Assembly (NCBI RefSeq): GCF_041435115.1
Contig: NZ_CP108046.1
Coordinates: 3,162,001-3,226,000, forward strand
Direction: 5' to 3'
Origin: Streptomyces sp. NBC_00289
Lineage (GTDB): Bacteria; Actinomycetota; Actinomycetes; Streptomycetales; Streptomycetaceae
Length of the DNA stretch: 64,000 nucleotides
Shown: in pieces, positions 63,499 through 64,000 of the stretch
Layout: every line of letters starts with the position of its first letter
How positions within the stretch are numbered: position 1 is the stretch's first letter
Notes under the pieces: generated by a model
What the model was told of the DNA's origin: nothing
Databases searched by the model: none
What the model saw: the letters and a program-made list of their open reading frames with translations, nothing else
Program-made: the position numbers and the translations under genes

Positions 63499-64000
63499 TC
63501 ACGACTCCCCGCGGATCACCGAAAGCACGCCGTCCAGCTCGTCAGCCTTCACAAGAACGTCACGTGCCTTGGACCCCTCGCTCGGACCGACGATGCCCCG
63601 GGACTCCATCAGATCCATGAGCCGCCCCGCCTTGGCGAAGCCGACCCGCAGCTTGCGCTGGAGCATGGACGTGGACCCGAACTGCGTGGACACGACCAGC
63701 TCGGCCGCCTGACACAGCAGGTCGAGGTCGTCGCCGATCTCCTCGTCGATCTCCTTCTTCTGCTTGCTGCCCACGGTGACGTCGTCCCGGAAGACGGGCG
63801 CCATCTGGTCCTTGCAGTGCTGGACGACCACCCCGACCTCGTCCTCGGTCACGAACGCGCCCTGCATACGGGTCGGCTTGTTCGCCCCCATCGGCAGGAA
63901 GAGCCCGTCGCCCTTGCCGATGAGCTTCTCGGCGCCCGGCTGGTCGAGGATGACGCGCGAGTCGGCGAGCGACGAGGTGGCGAAGGCGAGCCGCGAGGGC
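63499..64000 (-). CDS. ftsK: DNA translocase FtsK, C-terminal part (starts beyond window)
   Basis: The last 166 residues of an FtsK/SpoIIIE translocase, entering from the right edge. Visible: the end of the motor ([40 protein letters not shown]), [20 protein letters not shown], and the gamma winged-helix domain that reads KOPS-like sequences ([59 protein letters not shown]). It pumps chromosomal DNA during septation, in Streptomyces mainly at sporulation. A complete 3' end with no oddity; the N-terminus is not in the window. Confidence 0.95.
   Translation of the reverse strand, partial: PSRLAFATSSLADSRVILDQPGAEKLIGKGDGLFLPMGANKPTRMQGAFVTEDEVGVVVQHCKDQMAPVFRDDVTVGSKQKKEIDEEIGDDLDLLCQAAELVVSTQFGSTSMLQRKLRVGFAKAGRLMDLMESRGIVGPSEGSKARDVLVKADELDGVLSVIRGES

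Overview
The window is very GC-rich, with short or overlapping gene junctions, many GTG/TTG starts and the gene order of a Streptomyces chromosome. From about 11.2 kb to the right end the order ftsK–rodZ-like–rimO–pgsA–cinA–clgR–(SDR)–nei–lhr–azlCD–DUF3046–recA–recX–cysteine dioxygenase–gluDCBA–gluRK–cpeAB–miaB–miaA–dapF–rshA–hflX is the conserved core arrangement I recall around recA in S. coelicolor (synteny is from memory, not searched). No rRNA, tRNA, CRISPR array, insertion sequence or phage gene was seen.

Left end (1–10.9 kb), accessory: a partial NIS siderophore operon (IucA/IucC synthetase running off the left edge, preceded by a class-III diaminobutyrate-type aminotransferase), then a surface-glycan/heptose locus inserted between it and the core. 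The glycan locus is translationally coupled (GT2, GmhB-like HAD phosphatase, HldE-type adenylyltransferase, GT9 heptosyltransferase, GT2) and looks decayed: a carbamoyltransferase reduced to its two ends, a possible epimerase remnant, an adenylyltransferase without its HxGH histidines, a 15-codon stub where the next coupled gene should be, and a phosphatase with a long repeat-built tail.

11–24.5 kb: secreted serine protease, ribosome-associated GTPase HflX, M1 aminopeptidase, the (p)ppGpp synthetase/hydrolase homologue RshA, DapF, the tRNA A37 modification enzymes MiaA and MiaB, and several small conserved proteins including an MT0933-type 'antitoxin' with no partner. A 73-bp tandem repeat lies beside these. 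24.8–31.2 kb: AraC regulator, I36-type secreted inhibitor, a NarL-type two-component pair, and the divergent cpeA–cpeB cation/proton antiporter unit, with a large inverted repeat in the divergent promoter region.

31.5–43.5 kb: lipoprotein, MazG-like protein, TAXI binding protein, the GluR–GluK two-component system divergent from the gluABCD glutamate ABC transporter (with a strong terminator), an FAD monooxygenase, and a cysteine dioxygenase–rhodanese operon. That operon is preceded by a well-formed promoter whose predicted start coincides with a short cysteine-ending leader peptide, which suggests cysteine-sensing attenuation. 43.5–64 kb: recX–recA with a LexA box inside the promoter, AI-2E family permease, azlCD, Lhr helicase and Nei glycosylase, SDR, and the ftsK–clgR block transcribed leftward.

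The strongest candidates for little-described biology are the leaderless Cys leader peptide at 42.16 kb, the 21-bp-arm inverted repeat before cpeA, and the decaying heptose-glycan island with its repeat-tailed phosphatase.
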